DNA from: Actinomyces sp. oral taxon 171 str. F0337
GTDB taxonomy: Bacteria; Actinomycetota; Actinomycetes; Actinomycetales; Actinomycetaceae
Assembly (NCBI RefSeq): GCF_005696555.1
Contig: NZ_CP040005.1
Location: forward strand, 2,852,001-2,916,000
Direction: 5' to 3'
DNA: 64,000 nucleotides
The position numbers and the translations under genes were made by a program. The stretch's first letter is position 1; each line of letters begins with the position of its first letter. The notes under the pieces were generated by a model that did no database searches, had not been told where the DNA came from, and was given only the letters and a program-made list of their open reading frames with translations. Below are positions 34,709 to 42,150 of the stretch, one piece after another.

Positions 34709-36778
34709 ATGACGCAGAACTTCGACGCGCACCCGGGCGAGCCGGTCACCCTGAGCAGGCTGCGCGCCGGCACCCTGGTGGGGGGTTACCGGCTTCTGCG
34801 TCGCCTGGGCGCCGGAGGCATGGGCGTCGTGTGGGAGGCCACCGATGAGGGTGGCCGCCACGTGGCCATGAAGATCCTCCACCCCCAGATCGCCGCGGAC
34901 CCCACGGCTCGGCGCCGCCTGGACCGGGAGGCCAGTGTCCTGGCCCGGGTGAGGGACACGCGCGTGGCGCGCATCCTGGACATCGAGACCGGGGACGGCT
35001 CCCAGGGCATCACCTTCGTCATCACCGAGCTCATCGAGGGCCCCACCCTGCAGCACGAGGTGGAGCACGAGGGTGTCTACGACCTGACCACTGACGCCCG
35101 CGACCTGGCCGACCTGGCCCACGGGCTGGTCGACTCGCTGCGCGCGGTGCACGCCGCCGGCGTCATCCATCGTGACCTCAAGCCCTCCAACGTCATGCTC
35201 GGTGCCCAGGGGCCGGTTCTCATCGACTTCGGCATCGCACAGGTGGCCGACGACGTCCGGCTCACGCAGACCGGCCAGGTCACGGGCACGCCGGGATTCA
35301 TCCCTCCGGAGATGCTCGACGGCGAGGAGCCGAATGCCGACGTCGACTGGTACGCCTGCGCGGGCGTGCTCCTGTTCACCGTCACCGGGCTGGCGCCCTT
35401 CGGTTCGGGTGCCTGGCAGGTGGTCTTCCGGCGCGTCTACGCGGGCACCCCGGAGCTGGGCAACCTGGAGGAGGAGAACCCGGCGCTGGCCCGGGCGTTC
35501 ACGGCGGCACTGGCCCCTGAGGCGGAGAACCGGCTGAACCCGGACGGCCTGCTGGAGGTGCTCGATGAGATCGCCGAGGGCGGGACCGGGCAGGAGGCGG
35601 TCGACCGGCTCCTGGGGCCCGAGGACGAGGGGCCGGAGTTCAGTGAGCTGGAGCGGAGCACCAGCACCTTCGTCCCGGGCTACGGCTCGGCCCCGGGGTC
35701 GCCTCGCGATGCTCGCAGCGCGACCTCGGCCTCCCCGGCCGCATACGGCAGCCCCGTCTCCGCGCCCTCCGGCGCGGAGGGCGGATTCGGTTACGCAACG
35801 CCGCCGGCCGCCTCCGGTGCCTCCGCTCAGCCCCCGCCGGCCATCCCGCCGCGTTCCTGGTACCAGGGCAGCTCGGCGATGCCCTCGAGGGGGGTGCAGT
35901 CGACGCAGTACGGCATGAGCGCTCCTGCTCCTGCCCCTGCAGCCTCGTCGGGCGCCTACCCGCGGCCGGCGCCATCCGGGCAGGTGCCGATGTTCCCCTA
36001 CTCGGGGCAGCATCCGACGCAGCATCCGATGGCGTATCAGCCCGGCTACTCCCAGGCCGTCACCGGTCCGACGGCTGCGCCGCCGGCCGGTGCGATGACA
36101 GGACCGATGGCAACGGGCGCCTCAGGTGCACAGGTCGGCGCGTTCAACACACCCAGACGCCCGGGCGAGCTGCCCGAGTGGGCGCAGGAGCCGGCGCGTC
36201 GTCCGCTGGTGATGCTGGCCCTGTGGTTCATGCTGTCCTCGATCGGGATCGTCAGACCGGGGTGGATGGCGATTGTCGCGGCGATTCTGACCGTGGTCGC
36301 CGGTGCTGTGGGACGGGCCCAGGATGCTCGGCGTTGGAGCCGGCTCCAGCGCGGCGGCACCTCGCCGTCGGACAGCTCCCGCATGTGGGCGATGAGTCCG
36401 TGGTACCTGGTGCGCTCGCTGGTGTCTGTTGGCTTTGCTTTTCTCCTGGCCTTGGGGAGCGCGGTCGTCATCGTCTCGGTCGCCTATCGGACGGGTGCGG
36501 TGAACGACGACTCCGTGGTCCTCGGATCGTTCCCCCCTGCTAGTCGCATCTACATCATCTATTTCACCGAGGTCGCCTCGTACCTTCTCATCCTGTGGCT
36601 GGCGCCGTGGGGGGCGGCGACGCGACGCGGTGGCGCGCACATGATCAACTCCTTCACCCCCAGCGACAGCGGCAGAAGGAACCTGGTGATGGCCGTACTG
36701 GGTATTGGCACCGTGTTCTTCATCCTGGCCTTCGCCGGGGCGCTACCGATTCCGAGCCTGGCTCCCTTCGGGAGCTGA
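34709..36778 (+). CDS. Membrane-anchored Ser/Thr protein kinase
   Basis: The protein has 689 residues. The kinase domain (about 27-290) has the Gly-rich loop LGAGGMGVVWE, Lys55 in VAMKIL, HRDLKPSN (catalytic Asp156) and DFG at 173-175; the usual APE reads PPEML. A roughly 190-residue Pro/Ala/Ser/Gln-rich linker follows, then four membrane helices (for example MLALWFMLSSIGIVRP and LVMAVLGIGTVFFILAFAG). Unlike PknB-type kinases it has no extracellular PASTA region. The ATG at 34709 follows a TACTGT box by 7 nt. The substrate is unknown. Confidence 0.9.
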   Translation: MTQNFDAHPGEPVTLSRLRAGTLVGGYRLLRRLGAGGMGVVWEATDEGGRHVAMKILHPQIAADPTARRRLDREASVLARVRDTRVARILDIETGDGSQGITFVITELIEGPTLQHEVEHEGVYDLTTDARDLADLAHGLVDSLRAVHAAGVIHRDLKPSNVMLGAQGPVLIDFGIAQVADDVRLTQTGQVTGTPGFIPPEMLDGEEPNADVDWYACAGVLLFTVTGLAPFGSGAWQVVFRRVYAGTPELGNLEEENPALARAFTAALAPEAENRLNPDGLLEVLDEIAEGGTGQEAVDRLLGPEDEGPEFSELERSTSTFVPGYGSAPGSPRDARSATSASPAAYGSPVSAPSGAEGGFGYATPPAASGASAQPPPAIPPRSWYQGSSAMPSRGVQSTQYGMSAPAPAPAASSGAYPRPAPSGQVPMFPYSGQHPTQHPMAYQPGYSQAVTGPTAAPPAGAMTGPMATGASGAQVGAFNTPRRPGELPEWAQEPARRPLVMLALWFMLSSIGIVRPGWMAIVAAILTVVAGAVGRAQDARRWSRLQRGGTSPSDSSRMWAMSPWYLVRSLVSVGFAFLLALGSAVVIVSVAYRTGAVNDDSVVLGSFPPASRIYIIYFTEVASYLLILWLAPWGAATRRGGAHMINSFTPSDSGRRNLVMAVLGIGTVFFILAFAGALPIPSLAPFGS

Positions 36779-36945
36779 GATACCGCCTCGGGCCGGCGTA
36801 CTCGACGAGGATGGGGGCCTACTGGCCGGGGGTTGTGCGTCCTGTCGTGTCTCCTCACTTCTGAGGCACTGGCTCGGGCAAGGACCCCGGGGCGGGCTGG
36901 TTGTCCTGGAGGCGACGGGCCGAGGGAAGAGGTCTGACGGGGCGT

Positions 36946-37071
36946 CGGTGTCCATGGCGCTGACATCAACCCCGCACTGACGCTGCAGGCCGAAGAAGAA
37001 CCCCAGTATTCCAACGATCCCCGCTGGGCGCATCGACGATGGTCCCGTTGATGTCAGCGCTGTGGACACCG
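36946..37071. repeat. 126-bp palindromic repeat element, copy B
   Basis: The terminal 25-bp inverted repeats (36946-36970 and 37047-37071) pair at 23 of 25 positions. The element has the same length as the copy at 7433-7558 and, read on the minus strand, begins with the same CGGTGTCCACA. It lies in the roughly 320-bp stretch between the kinase gene and the decayed membrane-protein gene; nothing else recognisable was seen there apart from open frames without family resemblance. Confidence 0.6.
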
Positions 37072-37099
37072 AGCCGCAGGCCTGGTCGAGTCAGCGGGG

Positions 37100-37348
37100 T
37101 CATGGTCGCGAGGCTCGGCGCCCTCGCCTTCTCCCTCCTGGCCCTGTGCGACTCCCGCTGAGGGGCCCGGAGGTCTTGGTTCGACGTCGGCTTCGGCCCA
37201 CTTGGACGGAGCACACCAGCACGTGGTCCACAACCATCGCCGGCGCCGCCATGAGCGGGGCGCTCCACGGGTTGAAGAGCGCCGACTCCAACATCGTGTA
37301 GTAGCCACCCGAGGACGCAACGACCTCCGGCTCCCGCATCTCACTCAC
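37100..37348 (-). pseudogene. Decayed membrane-protein gene of the toxin array
   Basis: The first about 20 residues (MSEMREPEVVASSGGYYT) match the start of the membrane protein encoded at 40197-40799, then the frame jumps to WSAPLMAAPAMVVDHVLVCS, which matches its last helix. About 140 residues in between are missing and the frame after VCSVQ no longer matches. It occupies the same place after an immunity gene as the two intact membrane-protein genes, so it is the remnant of a third repeat unit. Confidence 0.7.
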
Positions 37349-37354
37349 GCCGGC

Positions 37355-37711
37355 GACTCACTCACCAGACCGGCCCGAACCAGACGCCCCCTCAGCCTGG
37401 TCAGCCTCAGCCTTCTGCTTAGCCCGCCGCTCACGGTCACGCTGACGACGACGTTCCCGAGCATCCCGCACCTCCTGATGAGCAGCAGCCTTGGTCGCCA
37501 TCCACTCCGGAATCCACTCCGGATCCCGAGGAAAATAATCCAGCTCAAGAGCAGCATCTCCATCCATCACCGGCTCATCATCATCAATCACCGGCTCACG
37601 CATCCAGTCGCACTCCTGATGCAGCACCCCCTCAGACGCCTCCATCCAAAAATGCGACCACAACCACGCACCCCGACGAGGATCCGCCTGCGCAGCACGA
37701 AGATCATGCAT
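37355..37711. repeat. 357-bp identical repeat, copy 1
   Basis: These bases are identical, as read by eye, to 40806-41162 (offset 3451). They cover the 3' two thirds of an immunity gene, and identity stops abruptly at both ends. Such exact identity next to diverged sequence indicates recent gene conversion or unequal crossing-over. Confidence 0.85.
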
Positions 37712-37909
37712 AGCAAAACTAATCTCACTGGGAAGATGAATGCGAGACCAGTTGCCATCTAACTCTAGCCAACAGACATACGTGCTAGTAAGAGCCACAG
37801 CAACGTACTCGAAGTCAACCTTTTTGGCACCCTCTTCGAACAACCAATTGCGCAGAAGCCCTCCAACTTTCTCAAATATTTGACTCGCCGATTCATTTAG
37901 ATCAGCCAT
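37358..37909 (-). CDS. YezG-type immunity protein, copy C
   Basis: The protein has 183 residues. The core carries the YezG/DUF600 family pattern: GAWLWSHFWMEASEGVLHQ, CDWMREPVIDDDEP and LELDYFPRDPEWIPEWM. A charged coiled-coil tail (AAAHQEVRDARERRRQRDRE) follows. The first about 65 residues differ from the other copies while the rest is identical to copy A. YezG proteins neutralise YeeF-type nuclease toxins. The ATG lies 6 bp after the stop of nuclease module 2, its presumed partner, and follows AAGGA. Confidence 0.8.
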   Translation of the reverse strand: MADLNESASQIFEKVGGLLRNWLFEEGAKKVDFEYVAVALTSTYVCWLELDGNWSRIHLPSEISFAMHDLRAAQADPRRGAWLWSHFWMEASEGVLHQECDWMREPVIDDDEPVMDGDAALELDYFPRDPEWIPEWMATKAAAHQEVRDARERRRQRDRERRAKQKAEADQAEGASGSGRSGE

Positions 37910-37915
37910 AGTACA

Positions 37916-38485
37916 TCATCCTTTATGATTTGACACATTCCGAAACCCCTGCGACCCAGGAACTCCAGCAGCATCATGCCATTTTGCTTCAAATCTAGTC
38001 GGTACTCTCTCACTGTTGGTGATCTTGGCGGGGTCTGCAGGATCCGAATACTTGAATTCCACCACGAGATTGTTGTAGTTCTCTGGTTTGGCCGCGAACT
38101 TCCGCTCGAGTAGCAGGTACGAGTTCGACTCCTTCCCAACACGCGTCTGGTTCACCTCCTCCAACATAGCCACCGTATTGATCTCTTCCGGTGGCCCACC
38201 GAACTGGTGACCCACAATATGACCACCCTCATACCGCTGATCAATGTCAGCGGCTAGCTCGCTACCGTACTTGTTCACCTTGGACTGGATGTAGCTAGAC
38301 CTCGACCGGAACGCCTCACCAACAATGTCAAGCCTGTCGACCTCCAGGCGCACCGTCCGTGCCCAGCCGTCAGTCGTGTAGTGGAACCGCCCATCCACCG
38401 TGTAGGTCGCATTCGGCAACGGGTTACGCAGATCAGGATTGTACGCACCTGTCATCGCCCGAGAGCTCGTCTCCACATGCCGCAC
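37916..38485 (-). CDS. Orphan NS_2-type nuclease toxin module 2
   Basis: The protein has 189 residues. It resembles the C-terminal DNA/RNA non-specific nuclease domain (Endonuclea_NS_2, as in YeeF toxins): YTVDGRFHYTTDGWARTV, then the catalytic-type block YEGGHIVGHQFGGPPEEINTVAMLEEVNQ (quoted here in parts: EGGH, FGGP, conserved Asn) and a final beta/alpha part. No signal peptide or LXG, Hint or other delivery domain is present, so it is a bare toxin tip. The start (GTG at 38485, or the ATG of MTGAYN) is uncertain because no good ribosome-binding site is seen. The N-terminal half is nearly identical to module 1; the C-terminal half has diverged. Confidence 0.75.
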   Translation of the reverse strand: MRHVETSSRAMTGAYNPDLRNPLPNATYTVDGRFHYTTDGWARTVRLEVDRLDIVGEAFRSRSSYIQSKVNKYGSELAADIDQRYEGGHIVGHQFGGPPEEINTVAMLEEVNQTRVGKESNSYLLLERKFAAKPENYNNLVVEFKYSDPADPAKITNSERVPTRFEAKWHDAAGVPGSQGFRNVSNHKG

Positions 38486-38535
38486 CCCATCGTGACAGCA
38501 AGACGCTCAACAACACACCCACCACCACCTAACGG

Positions 38536-39042
38536 TCAGCGGAAGAAGGGAATCCCTCCAAAACGGGTGACTCCGCCCCGATATGCCCTGACTCCCTGGA
38601 CGATGCACATCGCGAAGTGCGACACCATCAGTATCAGACCGAACACTGCTGGCAGACCCCACGGAAACAACGCCACACGCTCTCCCGGCCCGAACACCAC
38701 CTGCACGATGTACAGCTGAACCCCGATCAGCAGCACCTCACCCAGCAGGAAGGTCAGCCCCCAGCTCGCCGCCCGACGACCGTTACCCCTCCCCGGCTCC
38801 ACACGGCCACTGCCACCACGTAGACCAGCAACGATCATCGCCATCGGCCCCAGCACCAAGTTCACACACGGCACCGCGACCAACACCAGCAACCCTGCAA
38901 ACCAGGCACCTGCACCCGACGACCCACGTTCCACATAGCCGGGAGAAGCCGACCCACGCGCCGGATCCAGACCTGCCCCCACCTGAAGCGGCGACCAACC
39001 ACCAGACGCCCCACCAGCCCCCAACGACACACCACCACTCAC
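38536..39042 (-). CDS. Small membrane protein of toxin array, copy 2
   Basis: The protein has 168 residues. A Gly/Ser-rich N-terminus of about 45 residues precedes three to four hydrophobic segments (WFAGLLVLVAVPCVNLVLGP, SWGLTFLLGEVLLIGVQLYI, GLPAVFGLILMVSHFAMCIV) and ends AYRGGVTRFGGIPFFR. The layout recalls DUF4870-like small membrane proteins but the match is weak. The GTG follows GAGGGG and lies 16 bp after the immunity gene stop. It is paralogous to the protein at 40197-40799. Its role in the array is unknown. Confidence 0.7.
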   Translation of the reverse strand: MSGGVSLGAGGASGGWSPLQVGAGLDPARGSASPGYVERGSSGAGAWFAGLLVLVAVPCVNLVLGPMAMIVAGLRGGSGRVEPGRGNGRRAASWGLTFLLGEVLLIGVQLYIVQVVFGPGERVALFPWGLPAVFGLILMVSHFAMCIVQGVRAYRGGVTRFGGIPFFR

Positions 39043-39058
39043 ACTGAACCCCTCTTAC

Positions 39059-39568
39059 TCACTCGCCAGCTCCGTTGCCCTCAGTCTGCGCAGCCTCAGT
39101 GTCGGCCTTCTGGCTCTCCCGGGCCTCCTCCTCGTGATACTCCGCTATCTTGGCTGCCATCCACTCCGGAATCCACTCCGGATCCCGCGGATAGTACTCC
39201 AGCTCAACAACCGCATCCGCACCAACAATCGGACTCGCACTAATGACCGGCTCACACATCCAGTCCGCGTTCTGATGCAGCACCCCCTCAGCAGCCTCCA
39301 TCCAAAAATGGGAGTACAACCACGCACCCCGACGAGGATCCGCCTGCGCAGCACGAATATCATGCATCGCGAAACTCACCTCACGGGGGAGATGAACAGA
39401 CTTTCGCTCTTCTCCGCATATCAGCCACACCTTCACGCGGCCCGTCCTGTGGATCGCATGATAATCAATGTCGACCCGAGCCCCACCTTCATCTACCAGC
39501 CAGTCACGCAACAACCTCTCAAACTTCAAAACAACAGAATTACCCTGGCCACCCTGAACACCTGACAT
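39059..39568 (-). CDS. YezG-type immunity protein, copy B
   Basis: The protein has 169 residues with the family core GAWLYSHFWMEAAEGVLHQ, ADWMCEPVI and LEYYPRDPEWIPEWM. The ATG at 39568 overlaps the stop of nuclease module 1 as TGATG and is preceded by TAGGGG within the toxin gene, so toxin and immunity are translationally coupled. The N-terminal 65 residues (DEGGARVDIDYHAIHRTGRV) are almost the same as in copy A. It is the likely antidote for module 1. Confidence 0.8.
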   Translation of the reverse strand: MSGVQGGQGNSVVLKFERLLRDWLVDEGGARVDIDYHAIHRTGRVKVWLICGEERKSVHLPREVSFAMHDIRAAQADPRRGAWLYSHFWMEAAEGVLHQNADWMCEPVISASPIVGADAVVELEYYPRDPEWIPEWMAAKIAEYHEEEARESQKADTEAAQTEGNGAGE

Positions 39569-40149
39569 CAGTTTACCCCTACCTGTTTCTGCGGAGGCAG
39601 ATTCTCGAATGGCCTCGAGTCCGCCTCTCCAGCCGCATCCGTCCATTTTACCTCGAACTTCTCTGGAACCCGTTCAGTTTTGGTGAGTTTTGTGGGGTCA
39701 ACGGGGTCTGGATACTGGAATTCAATAACCAGGTTATTGAATCCGTCCGGGTTGTCCGCCACTTCCTGTTCGAACTTCTTGTAAGATTCCATTGTGTTGT
39801 GGCGCGGATTCTGGTTGACCTCTTTCAGCATCGCGACCATGTTGATCTCTTCCGGTGGCCCACCGAACTGGTGACCCACAATATGACCGCCTTCGTACTT
39901 CTTATTAGTACCAGCCACCAGATCACTTCCGTACTTGTTCACCTTGGACTGGATATGACCAGCCCTCGACCGGAACGCATCACCAACGATGTCAAACCTG
40001 TCGACCTCCAAGCGCACCGTCCTCGCCCAGCCGTCAGTCGTGTAGTGGAACCGCCCATCCACCGTGTACGTCGCATTCGGCAACGGGTTACGCAAATCAG
40101 GATTGTACTCACCCGTCATCGCCCGAGAACTCGTCTCCACATGCCGCAC
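39568..40149 (-). CDS. Orphan NS_2-type nuclease toxin module 1
   Basis: The protein has 193 residues. Residues 1-95 are nearly identical to module 2 (ETSSRAMTG, NPDLRNPLPNATYTVDGRF, EGGHIVGHQFGGPPEEIN), the Endonuclea_NS_2-like catalytic part. From about residue 100 the sequences diverge (NPRHNTMESYKKFEQEVADN here). No export or delivery domain is present. The GTG at 40149 is the first start; ATG codons further in (MTGEYN) are possible. The 47-bp gap before it is also nearly identical to the gap before module 2, showing that whole units were duplicated. Confidence 0.75.
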   Translation of the reverse strand: MRHVETSSRAMTGEYNPDLRNPLPNATYTVDGRFHYTTDGWARTVRLEVDRFDIVGDAFRSRAGHIQSKVNKYGSDLVAGTNKKYEGGHIVGHQFGGPPEEINMVAMLKEVNQNPRHNTMESYKKFEQEVADNPDGFNNLVIEFQYPDPVDPTKLTKTERVPEKFEVKWTDAAGEADSRPFENLPPQKQVGVN

Positions 40150-40196
40150 CCCATCGTGACAGCAAGACGCTCAACGACACACCCACCACCTAACGG

Positions 40197-40799
40197 TCAG
40201 CGGAAGAAGGGGAGGCCTCCGAAGCGGAGGGTCGTGCCGCGGTAGGCCCGGACCGCTTGGACGGAGCACACCAGCACGTGGACCCCGACCATGACCAGCG
40301 CCATGATGATCGGGGCACCCCACGGAATGAAAGACGGCGATTCATCAACGTCGTTCGCAATGGAGACCACGACGATCTGGATCATCACCAGAGCCAGTTC
40401 CACCAGCAGCAGCGTCAGTCCCCAGCTCGCCGCCAGGCGACGGTTCGTCCGAGCCGGCTCACGCAGGCCCTTCTTGTCCCACAGACCCACCACCATCATC
40501 ACCACCGCGGCGAACAGCACATTGAAGCCCGGCACAAACACCAGAAGCGCCAGCAACCCCATGCTCCAGGCCTCAGCGCCCGACGGAGCACGCACCTTGA
40601 CGGGTGCCGAAGCCATCATCGGTGCAGGCACCATCCCGGGAGCCGGCACACCTGGAGTCCCAGGCACAGGGAAGGCACCGTAACCCGACACTGGCCCCGG
40701 CACCGACCGCCTCGTCGGATCCACCTCCGGCGCCGACTCCTGGAGCGTGTAGTAACCACCCCACGACGCCACGACCTCGGGATCCCGCATCTCACTCAC
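40197..40799 (-). CDS. Small membrane protein of toxin array, copy 1
   Basis: The protein has 200 residues. A Pro/Gly/Val-rich cytoplasmic N-terminus of about 75 residues is followed by hydrophobic segments (WSMGLLALLVFVPGFNVLFA, ASWGLTLLLVELALVMIQIV, IIMALVMVGVHVLVCSVQAV) and the tail AYRGTTLRFGGLPFFR shared with copy 2. The start is the GTG at 40799, 10 bp after the immunity gene stop. Its repeated position directly after an immunity gene suggests it is part of the unit, but no function is known. Confidence 0.7.
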   Translation of the reverse strand: MSEMRDPEVVASWGGYYTLQESAPEVDPTRRSVPGPVSGYGAFPVPGTPGVPAPGMVPAPMMASAPVKVRAPSGAEAWSMGLLALLVFVPGFNVLFAAVVMMVVGLWDKKGLREPARTNRRLAASWGLTLLLVELALVMIQIVVVSIANDVDESPSFIPWGAPIIMALVMVGVHVLVCSVQAVRAYRGTTLRFGGLPFFR

Positions 40800-40805
40800 G
40801 CCGGT

Positions 40806-41162
40806 GACTCACTCACCAGACCGGCCCGAACCAGACGCCCCCTCAGCCTGGTCAGCCTCAGCCTTCTGCTTAGCCCGCCGCTCACGGTCACGCTGACGAC
40901 GACGTTCCCGAGCATCCCGCACCTCCTGATGAGCAGCAGCCTTGGTCGCCATCCACTCCGGAATCCACTCCGGATCCCGAGGAAAATAATCCAGCTCAAG
41001 AGCAGCATCTCCATCCATCACCGGCTCATCATCATCAATCACCGGCTCACGCATCCAGTCGCACTCCTGATGCAGCACCCCCTCAGACGCCTCCATCCAA
41101 AAATGCGACCACAACCACGCACCCCGACGAGGATCCGCCTGCGCAGCACGAAGATCATGCAT
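40806..41162. repeat. 357-bp identical repeat, copy 2
   Basis: Identical to 37355-37711. It spans the 3' two thirds of immunity gene copy A and stops at the codon where copies A and C diverge. Confidence 0.85.
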
Positions 41163-41363
41163 CGCGAAGCTCACCTCACGGGGGAGATGAACAGACTTTC
41201 GCTGTTCTCCGCGCATCAGCCACACCTTCACTCGGCCCGTCCGGTGGATCGCATGATAATCAATGTCGACCCGAGCTCCACCTTCATCTACCAGCCAGTC
41301 ACGCAACAACACCTCACACTTCGAGACCACCGGATTACTCTGATTCCCCTGGGTACTTGACAT
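40809..41363 (-). CDS. YezG-type immunity protein, copy A (mosaic)
   Basis: The protein has 184 residues. It is a mosaic: the N-terminal part (DEGGARVDIDYHAIHRTGRV, KSVHLPREV) matches copy B and the rest, from FAMHDLRAAQADPRRG to the end, is identical to copy C. The YezG pattern (SHFWMEASEGVLHQ, LDYFPRDPEWIPEWM) is intact. The ATG at 41363 follows GAGGGAG; the TTG at 41366 is a poor alternative. No nuclease module precedes it, so it either protects against other units or lost its toxin. Confidence 0.8.
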   Translation of the reverse strand: MSSTQGNQSNPVVSKCEVLLRDWLVDEGGARVDIDYHAIHRTGRVKVWLMRGEQRKSVHLPREVSFAMHDLRAAQADPRRGAWLWSHFWMEASEGVLHQECDWMREPVIDDDEPVMDGDAALELDYFPRDPEWIPEWMATKAAAHQEVRDARERRRQRDRERRAKQKAEADQAEGASGSGRSGE

Positions 41364-41453
41364 CAACGTGCTCCCTCACGCTCTTGCTGCGGCATTGATA
41401 CGACCGCGCCTTTTCCTCCCACCGCATCCCACCAGGCCGGCTCTTCTTAGCCT

Positions 41454-41909
41454 TCACGCCCCGGCCTTCATCCAGTCGGGGATCGCGCCGGGGTCGCGAG
41501 GGAAGATCTCCAGCTCCTTGGCGCAGTCCTCCGCCGTGTACGGCGGGTCGAGAACCGGCTCACGATCGTAGTCGAAGTCGGAGATGAGCTTGTAGCCCTC
41601 GCTGCTCTTCATGGCCAGGGCCGCCCAGGTCCAGGTCCCGCCACGGGGGTGGGCCATGAGCGCCCGCAGGCGCACGGCCTTACGGACCAGCTCAACGGGC
41701 ATCTCGTTCTCTGCCCACTGGGCGCGACGCAGAATGCCGCGGGGCCTGAGCACACGGCTCGTCACGGCGGCGCGCGTCCCCACCCCCTCAACCTCCACCA
41801 CGACCTCCTGGGCGTCCACGGACTGCATCCAGTTTGCCCAGTCGGTTGACATGTTCTGGAGCAGGACCATCTGGTCCTCCATCTGGCTGCCCATCGGGCC
41901 ATCCATCAT
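41454..41909 (-). CDS. Divergent YezG-like immunity protein
   Basis: The protein has 151 residues and shares with the YezG family the terminal pattern FDYDREPVLDPPYTAEDCAKEL followed by IFPRDPGAIPDWM, and GGTWTWAALAMKSSEGYKL in the middle. It is far more diverged than copies A-C. The ATG at 41909 is supported by GGAGAGGA at good distance; the frame is open to 42092 without a signal. It is the first gene of the minus-strand array and lies about 90 bp before copy A. No partner toxin is adjacent. Confidence 0.72.
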   Translation of the reverse strand: MMDGPMGSQMEDQMVLLQNMSTDWANWMQSVDAQEVVVEVEGVGTRAAVTSRVLRPRGILRRAQWAENEMPVELVRKAVRLRALMAHPRGGTWTWAALAMKSSEGYKLISDFDYDREPVLDPPYTAEDCAKELEIFPRDPGAIPDWMKAGA

Positions 41910-42150
41910 GGTCACAATCCTCTCCGCCCGGCCGACTCCGGACCACTCGGTCTGATTCCGTCCGATTCTGCCCAACCCCGGCCGCAGGCACCGGGGCACC
42001 GACGACCGATGCGTCACAATCCGCCACCGGCAGACACCAGGCGTGGTTTCCTCCAGGATCCTCGGGCAGAATGACGTCACGACAGCCATCACTCGTTGAT
42101 CGTTGATCTTCTTGATCGTTCGCTCGTCACCGCATCACAAGGAGCACCGC

